Below, piece after piece: positions 53,750-63,777 of a stretch of DNA of 64,000 bases. The position numbers and the translations under genes were made by a program. The notes below the pieces were generated by a model that was not told the origin of the DNA, did no database searches, and was given only the letters and a program-made list of their open reading frames with translations. Each line of letters begins with the position of its first letter. The stretch's first letter is position 1. This stretch comes from Orthonyx spaldingii (taxonomy: Eukaryota; Chordata; Aves; Passeriformes; Orthonychidae), in contig VZTJ01001438.1 in assembly GCA_013397795.1 (NCBI GenBank), forward strand, positions 1,302,911 to 1,366,910, read 5' to 3'.

Positions 53750-56700
53750 CTACAAAAGAGGTGAGAGTGGCTGGTTTTGTGGCCACCAGCAGCACCATGT
53801 CCTGCAGGGGAAGATCCCCGTCACCCACCTTGTTGGAGAACCGGACAAGCTCCTGTAGCAGCTCCCGCTCTGCCTGCCGCCGCTCCAGCTGCTTGGAGAA
53901 GCTCATCAGTTTTGTCTGGAAAAGGGCTGCAGCCACTTGGAAGGCACCTGCCTCGGGGAACGTCGTGTCTCGGACCTCAGCTGCCTCCTGGCACAGGGTC
54001 AGGCCATGCTGGTACCGAGCCTGCAGGGAAGACAGAAGGAACAGGCACCACTCTTGGGAACGGTGCTGACCTGGGATATGTGCACAGGGTGACGCGCCAC
54101 AGGGAGCACTTGATGTCACCATCACAGATGGATGGGAAACACTTCAGGGCAAGTGAGAAGAAACAAAGGGATGGGATTCTCCAAATCTCTGCTCTGCCCT
54201 GGCTTGGTTCAAAATGCACCAAATGCACCTCCTGTCCCAAGTGAGGTCACCGTGCCTCGCCCTCTCTGCAGTGTGTGTGACTAAAGGGCCTACACATCCA
54301 CAGGACAGGAAGATCCTCATCACAAGGTTATTTGTTGTCTGATGGATGCCCAGGCTTTGCAGGAAAAAGAAGCTGCATGGATGGAGCACAGCAGGGGTTG
54401 GGGACAGCAGTCCCAGCCCAGCACACATCAAGGAACAGCACAGCCACCCCCTCACCAGAGCAGGACTGTCCAGAGTCCCCACAATGCTGAGTTTAACAAA
54501 AGCAGTGTGACTCAACAGCTTGAGGTCACCCAGTTCTGCCCAGAAGCCTCTTTCCAAACCCGGGGGATGTCTCTTACAGAAAAGCCCCACCAGACGTACT
54601 GTGGCCTGGGCGAGGAACTCCTTGAAGTGCTCGGCAGAGCCCTGGCAGCTGTCGGGACTCCACTCGTCAGTGCCCATCTCCTGCAGCCGCGTCGCTGCCT
54701 CCCCGTCCAGCCAGGACCCCAGCTGGGAGAGAGTGGAACAGGGATCAGGGATCAGGTGGGCTGGCCATGGCAGCAGCGTGTCCACAGTCCCTCCCCTTGC
54801 TGCCCCGACTGGGCATCCTGGCCCAGGCACAGTCACACACAGTCGCCCGTAATGAAAATCAAAGTTCAGGCAATCCTGCCCTTCTCCAGGCTTCCGTCAC
54901 CATCAAAAACAAAGGAAATGTGACCAAAACACTCAACCATGGAATACCACAGAGGGCAACTTCAGCTTGCAGCACCCCAGGGACACCCAGCTCACCTTGC
55001 CAAACTCGGTCTCGAGCTCCCGGACCTTGCGGAGGAACTCCAGGCGCTCCAGGCAGCTGTTGGACTGGGACACGAGGTCGTGAAGTTCTTCATCCAGCTG
55101 ACTGTACAGCCCCTCAGCCAACTCCATCCTGATCCTGGGGGTTGGGAGGAGAGGGGCCATCAGTGCCAGGTGCTGCCAGGTGAGCTCACGGATACACAAG
55201 GTGGAGGGGAGCTGATCTCTTGGTTGGCTCCTGACCCTGGCCCTGCAGGCACCTGGACATCTCCCCATCCCATGGAGCAAATGGATGGCAGGGACCACGG
55301 GATGGGAAAACCTCGTTTGTCAGTGCAGCCCAGCCCCACTGAGAGAAGGGAGCAGGAGGGAGCAGTGGGTCAGTGCTGCCTGCATGCGTGGACCACGGAG
55401 CAGTGTGGCATGGCTGGACCAGTGCAGCATCACCAGATGGGTGCAGCATGACCGGCCGAGAGCAACATCACTGGGTGAGTATGCAACAGCCCAATTCCAG
55501 CACGGCTGGATGAGTGTGCCACAGCTGGATGAGATCAGCATGGCCAGATTACGGCATCACTGGATGAGTACGGCACGTCCAGGTGGGGGTAACATCGCTG
55601 CATGAGTACAGCATGGCCAGAGCAGCATAGCACGGCCGGATTATGGCATCACCGGATGAGTGTGGCATGGCCAGACAAGTGCGACATCAGCGGGCGATCA
55701 CGGCACGGCCGGAGGAGCACAGCACAGCCGGCCGAGCACAGCACGGCCGGGACTTGGCCCCATCTAGTGGCTCTTCCCGAGCCAGCCCAAATTGCAGAGC
55801 AGTGACAGATCTGGCCTGGCCTGGGGCAGGAGACCCTCCCGGGGATCTGGCACCTTCCCCAGGAATGATGAGGGGACTCCTGCAATGGGCTGTCCCAGAC
55901 ATGTGCTCCATGCTTCCAGAGCAGGAGAGAGCACGCAACAGCTTGGGCTCTGGAGGTGGTGGATGGAGAGGTGGTTCTGTCACACAGCAGAAGCCGGGGG
56001 TCCCTGGCATTGGCACCCCTTGACCAGCGGCACTGCCCTGTCCTACCTGACGTGGTTGGAGGCGCAGAGGCGAGCGGCCTCCCTGCGCAGCCTGGCCAGC
56101 ACGAACCCCCCCTCGCGCTGCACCCGCACCAGCTGAGGGTCACTCAGCACCTTCTGCATCAGCTCCCGGTGCCTCCTGATGCCCGCGGCCGCGTCCTGTG
56201 GAGGGAGGGAGGGTCAGACAAGTGTCTTACCTGAGGTCTCAGCCAGCACAGGACGGGTACCTGAGGCTGCACCCCAGGCAGGAGCAGAGGGGACAAGGAA
56301 CAGCCCCATGGCCAGGAGCAGCCAGTCTGGGAGCAGTTATGCCAAGTTTTGGGCAACTGGAGTGAAATGTTGCTGTGGCTGCACTGCAGATGGGTGCTTT
56401 GGGAATGTCCCCAACCTGTGGTGCTGCCACCCCTGTTACCTGTGTCCCTGCCAGGGCATCGGCGTTCCGCAGCTCCTGGATGCAGCGCTGCAGCAGCTCC
56501 GATGCCTGCCTGAGGCTGGCGGTGAAGGGGTGCAGCTTCTGTGGGGGACACACACAGTGGGTCAGCGGGGGCAGCCTGCCCATGAGGATGAGGAGGAGAA
56601 GGAGGAGGAGGAGCAGTGCCAGGACAGAGCAGGGAATGCTGTGAGGCACTGGGATAAAGCTGATGAGGAAGGGAGCGCGGAGGTGGATGGGCAGCTGCAG

Positions 56701-59700
56701 GCAGGAGCAGGTAGGAAGGAGCTTGACCCTCCTGTGCTCAGAGCTCTTCTTTTCATTCCCCTCTCCTAGGCCTTCCTGTTGCTTTTCCAGGGACATGTGT
56801 GGCACATGTAAGATGCAGTGGGGACAGAGGGACATGGGGGAGGTGAGGCAATGGCTCATGGCGTGGTAACAGACACCTGGAAGAATTGAACCCACTCGCT
56901 GTGGCAGTAGGGGAAGGCACCGTCCAGCTCTGGGGGCAGCTGGGAGCTGTCGACGTGGCGGCCCAGAGCCTTCAGCGATGTCAGGGTCTCCACCTGCAGG
57001 GCACAGGGCTTGTAAGGCTGCCTGGAGCAGGGAATAACCCCCTACTGCACCAGCTCAGGGGACAGGGACAGGCTCACCTGCACCCCAGACAGCCTCTCAC
57101 GGTGGGAGACCAGCTCCTTCTCGGCCAGGAACAGCATGCTGTGGATGCAGCCTGGAGAGACACTCTGTGGGAGGCAGGGGAGAATCACCAGAGCAAAGCC
57201 CACACGCAGCCCTCAGGTCACCCACGGCAGTGCTGGGGTTTCCTGGGTCAGCTGAGGCTGCTGAGCTGATTGCAAAGGAAAAGGCTCCCAAGCTCACTGG
57301 TGTGGGAGATGGAAACAGGTCACTCAGGCCATGACCTTGTCCCAGCCCCAGCTCCCTGGCAAAGGACTGTGGGAAGACCCTCATGAGTGAACCCCTTCTC
57401 TCACACCAGTGACATTTCGCCATGTGAGGAGCATCAGGGCCAACATGGGTTTTATCAGGCATGCAAAGACAAAGGTGCTGTGGCAGGGGGGACCCCATAG
57501 CCCCTGGACAGCACAGGCACCTCTGTGGCACTACCTGGGCACTGGCACAAGGACTCTGCCAGGACAGTGGACTGTCACTGCAGAGCCCATTTCCTGGTGA
57601 AGTCACACAGCAGGATGTTGCAAGGCTCTTGGTGACACCATGGTGCTGGGTGATGGCAGGGCTCGGAAGGGACCTTTGGGGATCGCATGGCGAACGGGCA
57701 CAGGGGAGGCTCTGAGAGGGACCCCAAAGGGTGGCAGCACTCCCTCCCACACAGGGACACCCCTGGCATGTCTGTGGCACAGGCACACAGAGCTGGCGTA
57801 CCTGGACGGAGCGGAGGGCTGAGAACAGGACGGGAGCAGGCGGCTGCTTCCTGGCATCCACCACAACCGTCAGCCCAGCATCCTTCGCTTCTCGCCGCTC
57901 GCCATTCTTCACTTCTTGCCTAGCGACGGGAAACACAGCAGGGGTGGGGGTCCTTCCCTGGGACAGGACCCTCTCAAAGCCCCCTCCCACATTCTGCACC
58001 CCCAGGAAGGCAGGAACCCACACTCACAGGCGATGGCCTTGTCCCCATGGGATGCCCCTGCCAAGGGTTCAGAGCATTTGCCTCTGGCAGGGGCATGGTC
58101 CAGGGTCATCAGGGGTGTGCCCAAACCAGCACATGTGGGATGCTGGGCATCCATCCCGACTCAGCCTGGGAGCTGCCTGGGAGCCCTGAGCCAGGCAGCA
58201 GCTGGGGATCACTGGCAGCTCCTGCTGGCCCTTACCTGGAGAGGGAGCAGAGGTAGAGGATGAGCCTCGCCAGCTCAGCAGCTGAGCACCACGCAGCCCG
58301 CCAGGCGCTGCCACTGGTGGTCACCAGGAGGAGGGCCCTGCCCAGCCTGTCTGAGCTCCCTGTGGGGACAGGGTGAGTGACCCCTCTGGCAGCCACCTGC
58401 CAGACTTGAGCACTCCACAACGGGCTGGGGTACCCAGCAGTGCTGCCTCAGCACAGGGCCCACCATGGTGCAGCCTCTCTGGCCCTTCCAGAGGGGCAGA
58501 GCCAGCCTGGGGGGCTCTTGGCATGAACGCCTGGAATTCCAGAGCTGCTGGGGACGTTTTTCCTGAGAAAATGATGGGTTTTGTTACTGCTTTTTGGTTC
58601 TTGGGAAAAAGAAGGAGCCAAATGTTTAGTGTTTGGCAGCTAAAGCTGAACAGCTTCACTGGAGAGGAATGGTGTGGGAGGGCTTGGGTCGACTGGGACT
58701 GGGGCAGCTGCTCTGCACAGGCTGCCTGCATTTATGTTTTTAAATGTTTTTGCCCAGCTGAAAGGAAATTTTCCGCTTGGAGTATTTCTGGCCTCCAGCA
58801 AAGCCCTGAAACCTTCCTCTAGAACACCCTCTCCAGCAGTCTGTGTTTCCATCCAGAGGCCTCTCCCGCCCATCCCCGGGCTCACGGTGCCAGCAGTACC
58901 TGGCAGGCAGACGATGCCTGAGCGCAGCAGCCCAGCGTGCAGGTCCTGCCAGGCTGGAGGCTCCCGACCAGCAGTGCCAGTGCTGGGCACAGAGGGACCA
59001 TTCTTGCAGCTGGCACTTTCCAGGGACCGTTCCTCCACAGGAGCAGCAGTGGCTGCATTCGTACCTGTGCACGGGGATAGAGGAGAGAGAAGCTGGCGAC
59101 ACTCAACGAAGCAGAGGAACAGCAAAGCCCCAGCAGTGCCTGGTGAAGCACAGAACCCCACAGGATGGTACCTTTCCCTGCTGCCCTGGCTCTGCCCATC
59201 CTGGGCGAGTAGATGGCTGACATCTTCTTCCAGGCCCCCTCGTGCTGGCTGGCGACTCTTTCATCCCCGGGGGCTGCCCCAAGCCGCGTGCCCTTCAGGA
59301 AGGAGAACTTGTGGCTGGAACCTGGGGGGAGCTGGGGGCTGCCCCGCTGCACCAACCCCCCTTGCCCCGGCACCCCAGGAGTTGCTCGGCGGGACCGGCG
59401 GGTGAGGAGCGTGGGGCTGCCAGTCCCCTTCCTGTGCTGTGCAGGGGTCTCACGGGGGGTGGCAGGGGGCAGCTCGGGGCCAGGGCTGTCCGGCTCCTCC
59501 AGGATGGCTGCCATCAGCCCAGAGCCGAAGCTCACCGGGTTCTGCAGCGCGGCCATGTAGGAGTCACGTTGGCGGCACTTTGGGCCATGTGGCCCTGGCT
59601 CCTGGCTCAGCTTCCTCCCCATGCACGGGCTGCAGGGACTCTCCTCTGAGCTCAGTGCTCCCCCACAGGGCCAGGCGTCTGCTCCTGGTCCTTCGTTTGC

Positions 59701-61166
59701 CCAGGGCAGCATCACCTCGGCCCCAGCCCTTACTCTCCCTGGAGGGCAGGTGGGCCACAGGGATCTGGTCAGGAGGTCCATGTCCTCCTGGGATTGTTCC
59801 AGCAGGTCCACATACTCCCCCTCCAGGTTCTGGCTGATGATTTCACAGAGGCTGGGCACGGTCAGCGTGGCCGGCTTCTTCCGCAGCCCTGCCTGCTCCA
59901 CCTTGATCAGTCCCGGGTATCGTCCCTGGCTTGACTTCCGAGAGGTGGCCTTGCAGCCTGGGATGGTGCCCACAATGTTGCTGTAGGGCGTGGGGACATT
60001 CGCTGTGCCATGAGGCACAGATGTGCCTGGTGCTGCCGGCTCAGGTGCAGTCTCAGGAGCAGCTTCAGGCCGGGCACCTGCGGGCACACTGTCAGCTCCA
60101 GCCCTGGGCTTGTCGGTGAACTCGGGCGTGGCAATCCGGCTCCATGGCAGCGGGGTGACGCCGTTCTCGGTGGCCACCAGGCAGGTGTGCAGGGGAGCTC
60201 CGGCCCAGCTGCTGTTCACCTCCTCCAGCCACGTGTTGGTGAAGAGCAGTGCGTGGGTGGCCTCGGGGACAGGTGTCTCCTCCACCGAGCGCAGGTCCAG
60301 CGAGAGGTGCTTGACGGTGACACGCGCTGAGTGCTCCTGGCAGGGCTCTGCTTGCAGGTAGAAGTCCCCGGGGCGCAGCAGGAGGGGGTTGAGCGGTGCG
60401 AGGTGCACCACCACCTTCTCGTGCAGACACAGGGGCCAGCCTTCATGGAGAAAGATGCGGTTAAAGTAGGGAGCCTGGGAGGGAGGAAGAACACAGCGCG
60501 TGAGGGAGCCCTGCCAGCTCTGTGCCTCCCAGCCACCCTCACACGCTCTTGCTGCCCAGCTCTGTGCTTCCAACGATGAGGATGAAAGATCCTGGTGACC
60601 CCACGCATGTCCCTGAGCCAAGCCCCTGCAGCAGAACCCTGCAAGCCCACCCCGAGCCATGGCTATTCCCAGGGTGCCGAGTCTACCCATGTGCTTATAG
60701 AGGGAAAACCCCTGCTTAAGCCTCTCTAGGATCAAGACAAGATGACCTCAGAGACCCCCTGCATCCCCTTTATTGCAGGGACCGCATGTGCTGGACCAGT
60801 GCCAGGGAGGTGGTGTGTGCCACAGTCCCCTCTGCAGGGAGTGGATGGGACACAGAGAGGACATACAGTGCCCACAGGTCAGCGTGCCCATGCAGGCAGG
60901 ACTCCTTAGGGCAAACTCCTGTGTCCGGGAGCGGCTCCTGGGGGCACTGTGGTGGGGCACAGGCTTACGCAGGCCGCCTGCCGCAGGCGCTCGAAGAGCC
61001 GCTTGGCCGGGATGAGGAACTGGAGCAGGCAGCAGAGCCCATCCCCCTGGTAGCGGGTCTCCAGCAGCCGAAACACCTGGCCCAGGACGGTGGGGGCAGT
61101 GGCTTCGAAGGGCGGGTAGAGGGTCTGGAGAGCACTTTGCACCGCCGCATCCAGCGAGCCGGCATC
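52763..61166 (-). CDS. KIAA1755: KIAA1755 orthologue, uncharacterised conserved protein; 13 coding exons from the first homologous residue
   Basis: Exons in transcript order: 61166-60969, 60474-59172, 59064-58900, 58359-58236, 57919-57802, 57164-57078, 56993-56877, 56538-56440, 56195-56047, 55134-54996, 54722-54600, 54020-53829, 53749-52763. They total 3801 nt, 1266 codons then TAA, all phase-consistent; human is about 1200 aa. Hallmarks shared with human: YPPFEATAPTVLGQVFRLL, FLHEGWPLCL, VVHLAPLNPLLLRPGDFYLQ, KYPGLIKVEQAG, SGIVCLPG, VVVDARKQPPAPV, FPYCHSEWVQFFQ, and SSFSSEDSDS near the C-terminus. The N-terminal part and the middle, which looks CRAL-TRIO- and spectrin-like, resemble the PLEKHG4/puratrophin group, but no RhoGEF or PH domain follows. 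No function is assigned. The initiating Met is unresolved: human begins MDPPSLD and this exon begins DAGSLD right at an acceptor, so the Met probably lies in an upstream exon. Confidence 0.93.
53829..54020 (-). CDS. KIAA1755: KIAA1755 coding exon 12 (64 codons)
   Basis: It encodes ARYQHGLTLCQEAAEVRDTT then FPEAGAFQVAAALFQTKLMS and LERRQAERELLQELVRFSNK. Heptad-like helices of the spectrin-type region. Confidence 0.93.
54600..54722 (-). CDS. KIAA1755: KIAA1755 coding exon 11 (41 codons)
   Basis: It encodes LGSWLDGEAATRLQEMGTDE then SAEHFKEFLAQAT. The donor is GTACGT. A second possible donor (GTAAGAG) lies about 24 bp downstream but gives a less human-like junction. Confidence 0.88.
54996..55134 (-). 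CDS. KIAA1755: KIAA1755 coding exon 10
   Basis: It encodes IRMELAEGLYSQLDEELHDL then VSQSNSCLERLEFLRKVREL and ETEFGK. The pattern aligns with human ALYSLVDEQLHVLVTASNS. Confidence 0.93.
55400..55752. repeat. Degenerate minisatellite-like repeats in a KIAA1755 intron
   Basis: Words such as GCACGGCCGG, CATGGCCAGA and GGATGAGT recur at irregular spacing. A 35-bp block beginning GATTACGGCATCACTGGATG at 55547 returns as GATTATGGCATCACCGGATG at 55639, 92 bp away. It lies inside the 911-bp intron 55135-56046. Confidence 0.75.
56047..56195 (-). CDS. KIAA1755: KIAA1755 coding exon 9
   Basis: It encodes DAAAGIRRHRELMQKVLSDP then QLVRVQREGGFVLARLRREA and ARLCASNHV. The REGGFVLARL motif matches human REGGATLARL. 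Confidence 0.93.
56440..56538 (-). CDS. KIAA1755: KIAA1755 coding exon 8 (33 codons)
   Basis: It encodes KLHPFTASLRQASELLQRCI then QELRNADALAGTQ, matching human KLDPFLADLHQASSLLQ. Confidence 0.93.
56584..56614. repeat. GAG-rich trinucleotide stretch in a KIAA1755 intron
   Basis: An interrupted run of GAG/GAA/GAT triplets just upstream of exon 8 on the plus strand. On the gene strand it is a CTC-rich tract. Confidence 0.8.
56877..56993 (-). CDS. KIAA1755: KIAA1755 coding exon 7 (39 codons)
   Basis: It encodes VETLTSLKALGRHVDSSQLP then PELDGAFPYCHSEWVQFFQ, the best conserved exon. The donor GTGTCT is a weak GT site, but the frame and homology fix it. Confidence 0.94.
57078..57164 (-). CDS. 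KIAA1755: KIAA1755 coding exon 6 (29 codons)
   Basis: It encodes SVSPGCIHSMLFLAEKELVS then HRERLSGVQ, matching human SIRAILFLGEKEAALQ. Phase 0 at both ends. Confidence 0.92.
57802..57919 (-). CDS. KIAA1755: KIAA1755 coding exon 5
   Basis: It encodes QEVKNGERREAKDAGLTVVV then DARKQPPAPVLFSALRSVQ. The VVVDARKQPP motif is characteristic of the CRAL-TRIO-like fold in this family. The acceptor CGTCGCTAG has a poor pyrimidine tract. Confidence 0.93.
58236..58359 (-). CDS. KIAA1755: KIAA1755 coding exon 4
   Basis: It encodes GSSDRLGRALLLVTTSGSAW then RAAWCSAAELARLILYLCSL and S. It matches human RAGRPLLLVSTTEGAWEAPW. Confidence 0.93.
58900..59064 (-). CDS. KIAA1755: KIAA1755 coding exon 3
   Basis: It encodes TNAATAAPVEERSLESASCK then LHAGLLRSGIVCLPG. 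The first part is low-complexity and poorly conserved; the RSGIVCLPG end aligns with human RSRIACLPG. Confidence 0.9.
59172..60474 (-). CDS. KIAA1755: KIAA1755 coding exon 2 (434 codons)
   Basis: The large central exon. It starts APYFNRIFLHEGWPLCLHEK and continues VVHLAPLNPLLLRPGDFYLQ, VKHLSLDLRSVEETPVPEAT and KYPGLIKVEQAGLRKKPATL, then a long Ser/Pro-rich and probably disordered region, closing with HKFSFLKGTRLGAAPGDE and KKMSAIYSPRMGRARAAGK. The ordered start and the KFSFLKG end match human; the middle is diverged. Confidence 0.93.
60969..61166 (-). CDS. KIAA1755: KIAA1755 first homologous coding exon (66 codons)
   Basis: It encodes DAGSLDAAVQSALQTLYPPF then EATAPTVLGQVFRLLETRYQ and GDGLCCLLQFLIPAKRLFER, ending LRQAAC before GTAAGC. 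The acceptor CCCTCCCGCAG ends at 61167. The frame stays open upstream, so an ATG in the same frame cannot be excluded. An ATG followed directly by GTGGGC at 61254-61252 would splice in the right phase to give Met-Asp-Ala, but its intron would be only about 85 bp. Confidence 0.88.
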
Positions 61167-63660
61167 CTGCGGGAGGGAGGAGAGTGTCACTGCTGGGAGA
61201 GCGGCCCCACAGAGGGGACACCGCTCCCCCTGACCCCGTGCCTCTGCCCACCATCCCACACTGCGCTGTGCCACTGGCGGGGCCCTGGCACGCCCACACT
61301 GGCAATGCTGCTGAGATCGGCGTCTCCAAACCCTCCTGGGCTGGGAACGGTGGGAACCGGGAGTGGAGCAGAGCGAGCACGGCACAGCGGGTCCACTTCC
61401 CACTCCGGGCTGTGGTTAAGGAGCCTGGGACAAGCCCCAGGGCAGCAGCTACCTTGCTCGGCCGCCAGCCGTGTGGAGGAGCCGCAGCAGCCGAGGGGTT
61501 AAGCGGAGTCAGAGCAGACAGATCGTGGGGCTGTGCCGGGCTCTCCGCAGCTCGCTGCAGGAATGCAGCAGATGGGAGGAAGGACAAACATCTGAAGATG
61601 GATAGGGTGTTTTGGTCCAGACTCATTGCTGAATTCGCCAAACTCAAAATGATTCCTGCGTTTTCTGGGAAGCGTTCTGCTGCGTTGCATCCCCCCGCGC
61701 TGCCCCAGGCCGGGGTGAGGAGGCTGGGTCTGTGCCACGTGTGGACTGGCCGTTCCCAGTTCGTTCTCTCGGTGCTGCAGGAGCTGTGGGCTGTGCGGAC
61801 CCAGCTGGCACAGCTGGCACATGAAGGGAAGCCATCCCACGGCTCCCGTGATGCCTGGGCTGTGCTCCAGGCAGCGTGGGGATGACTGGCACAACTGTCA
61901 AAGGGAACACATTGGCAAGTGGGGAAGAGGAGCATCCTCCGAGCAGCTGGGTCCTGCTCCCCGTAAGAGCATCCAGGAAGTCTGGTGCGATTAGCTCAAG
62001 GTGAGCATTAGTGTCAGGCAGCTAATCCCTGGTCCAGGAGCCCATACAGAGACAAAGGGGCCACGGTTAATTCAGCTTAATTAGTTTTAATGCGCTTTAG
62101 CTAAAGCACTTTGCAGTCATGCTCTGGTTAATTCTTCATGACTTTTATTCCATGTCTCGGCACAGGAATCTCACTTCCTTGCACCTGACAGGAGAAGCCA
62201 CAGCGCTGGGCAGAGGAGGAGGAGGAGGCAAGCCAGTCCCTTCCCAGGGCCCTGATCTACCAGTGTGTTTCCTGTCCAGGCTTTCTGCCCTTGGCTCTTT
62301 CTCCTCAAGCTTTGTCTTACTGCGCACAGTTCCTAGAATGGACTGGAGACCTTACTCTGGAAAATCCCTGCTGAAGGGCAAAGCCCAGCACCCCATTCCA
62401 TGTTGCTCCAGTGAGGCCCTCGTGCAGCCCCCTGGTCCCCAGTACTGAACCCAGCCGGGTGTCCAACACCCCCATGCCCAGCACCGCCGAGCTTGATTTC
62501 CTCTCCATCCCAACACTGAGGTGAGGAGCTGCAACAGTACAGGAGGATCCATCCAGCTCCAAATGTTGCCATGAGAGATGAGCTAGAACTGCCCATCCTG
62601 CCAACAGTTTTAAAACCTTCCAGAGATGGTGACTCCACCTCTGCCTGGGTGCCAGGGCTTGACAACCCTTTCAGTGAAGAAATTTTTCCCTAGTGTCCAG
62701 TCTAACCCTCCCCTGGCACCACTTGAGGCAGTTTCCTCTCGCCCTATCACCCAGGACTTCATCCAGCAGCAGAGACCGCATGAGCCAGTGTCAGGAGAGA
62801 ACCAGGAACTGATGGAGGCACCAGACACAGCCCGGGTTGTGCTGGGGAATATTTTGGCCTGGAATGACTGACTAAAAATGTTTTCATGGAGTGTCACAAA
62901 GCACTTCATCACTGGGGGAGGCTTTTGGGGTAACCATGGTGCAGCAGCTCTGAGTTCATAGGCGAAGCCGCATCTGGGCAGGCCAGGAGCCCATAGGAAT
63001 CCAAAAGCAGCCAGTTATCCCAGTCCCTCCACCCGCTGCGAGGGAGCGGAGCCGGAACAAAGGCATTAGGGAGCATAAGGAGATTTACATTTGCAAAGCT
63101 ATTTCCATTTTAATAAGCCAAAGTGCTGTTAAATAGAGATTGATATTTCTCCCCAAATACTCATATTTTTAAAGTGGTTTACACCAACAAGACAGGCTGG
63201 GCTTTGGGGTTTTGGTGCGGTAAAGTTGTTTAACCCATGCCCAAAGCCACAGGGTGACTCAGCTCCAACTCCTTTCTCTCCCACTTCTCAGGAAGGAGCG
63301 AGGTTTGAGCCTGGGACCAGTCCTGAATACCAATTCCTCTGCCTCTCCGGCAGCTCTTGCTGTCACCAGCTTTGGCAGGACACGATGCAAGCGCTCAGCC
63401 CGGCCCAGAGCGTGAGGCCGCGCTCAGCGCAGAGCCCGGGGCAACGGCACGTGCGGGCTGCGGTGACAAATGATCCACTCGGTCTGCGAGCATCCCCCGG
63501 AGCTGGCACGGCTCACACGGCAGCTCCCACTCGCTGCACCCACCCCCCTGACAAACTTTGCCAGGAAGTTTAAGCACCGCAGGATGCAGCCCCGCACGCA
63601 CCCGCCCGAGCGGCCACGGCCACGTCCTCCGCCACACCTGATCTCCAACCCTGCACTGAG
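61167..63660. other. Upstream region of KIAA1755
   Basis: It probably holds the KIAA1755 5' exon(s) and promoter, but no clear start exon or TATA box could be fixed. It contains a minus-oriented CR1 fragment and two AT-rich islands (62057-62120 and 63060-63180) that stand out from the GC-rich surroundings. Open frames here show no recognisable product. Confidence 0.6.
62600..62752 (-). mobile_element. CR1-type LINE fragment, minus orientation
   Basis: On the minus strand it reads GAGAGGAAACTGCCTCAAGT, GCCAGGGGAGGGTTAGACTG, GGACACTAGGGAAAAATTTC, CACTGAAAGGGTTGTCAAGC and TGGAGTCACCATCTCTGGAA, the standard CR1 3' region. The extreme 3' ATTCT repeat is missing, so it is truncated at both ends. 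Confidence 0.92.
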
Positions 63661-63777
63661 CTCCACCTTCACACCCAACCTCCACCTTCACACTGACCGA
63701 CCTCCACCTTCACATCTGTCTCTGCCTTCCCACCCATCCTCACACCCACCTCCACACCCACCTCTGCCTTTGCACCG
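63661..63777. repeat. CTCCACCTTCACAC tandem repeat running into the assembly gap
   Basis: CTCCACCTTCACA begins at 63661, 63680 and 63702 (spacing 19 and 22). More diverged CTCACACCCAC and CTCCACACCCAC units continue to the N gap at 63778. The true array is probably longer than what is shown. Confidence 0.8.

Larger units (their letters stand above)
53750..60968 (-). other. KIAA1755 introns
   Basis: Introns in genomic order: 53750-53828, 54021-54599, 54723-54995, 55135-56046, 56196-56439, 56539-56876, 56994-57077, 57165-57801, 57920-58235, 58360-58899, 59065-59171 and 60475-60968. All are short, GC-rich and GT-AG. Beyond the two repeats listed separately I see nothing in them. Confidence 0.8.

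Noticed and set aside
1..63777. tRNA genes, rRNA genes, CRISPR arrays, operons or prophage
   Set aside because: The sequence is spliced vertebrate nuclear DNA; no cloverleaf, direct-repeat array or prokaryotic gene organisation was seen.
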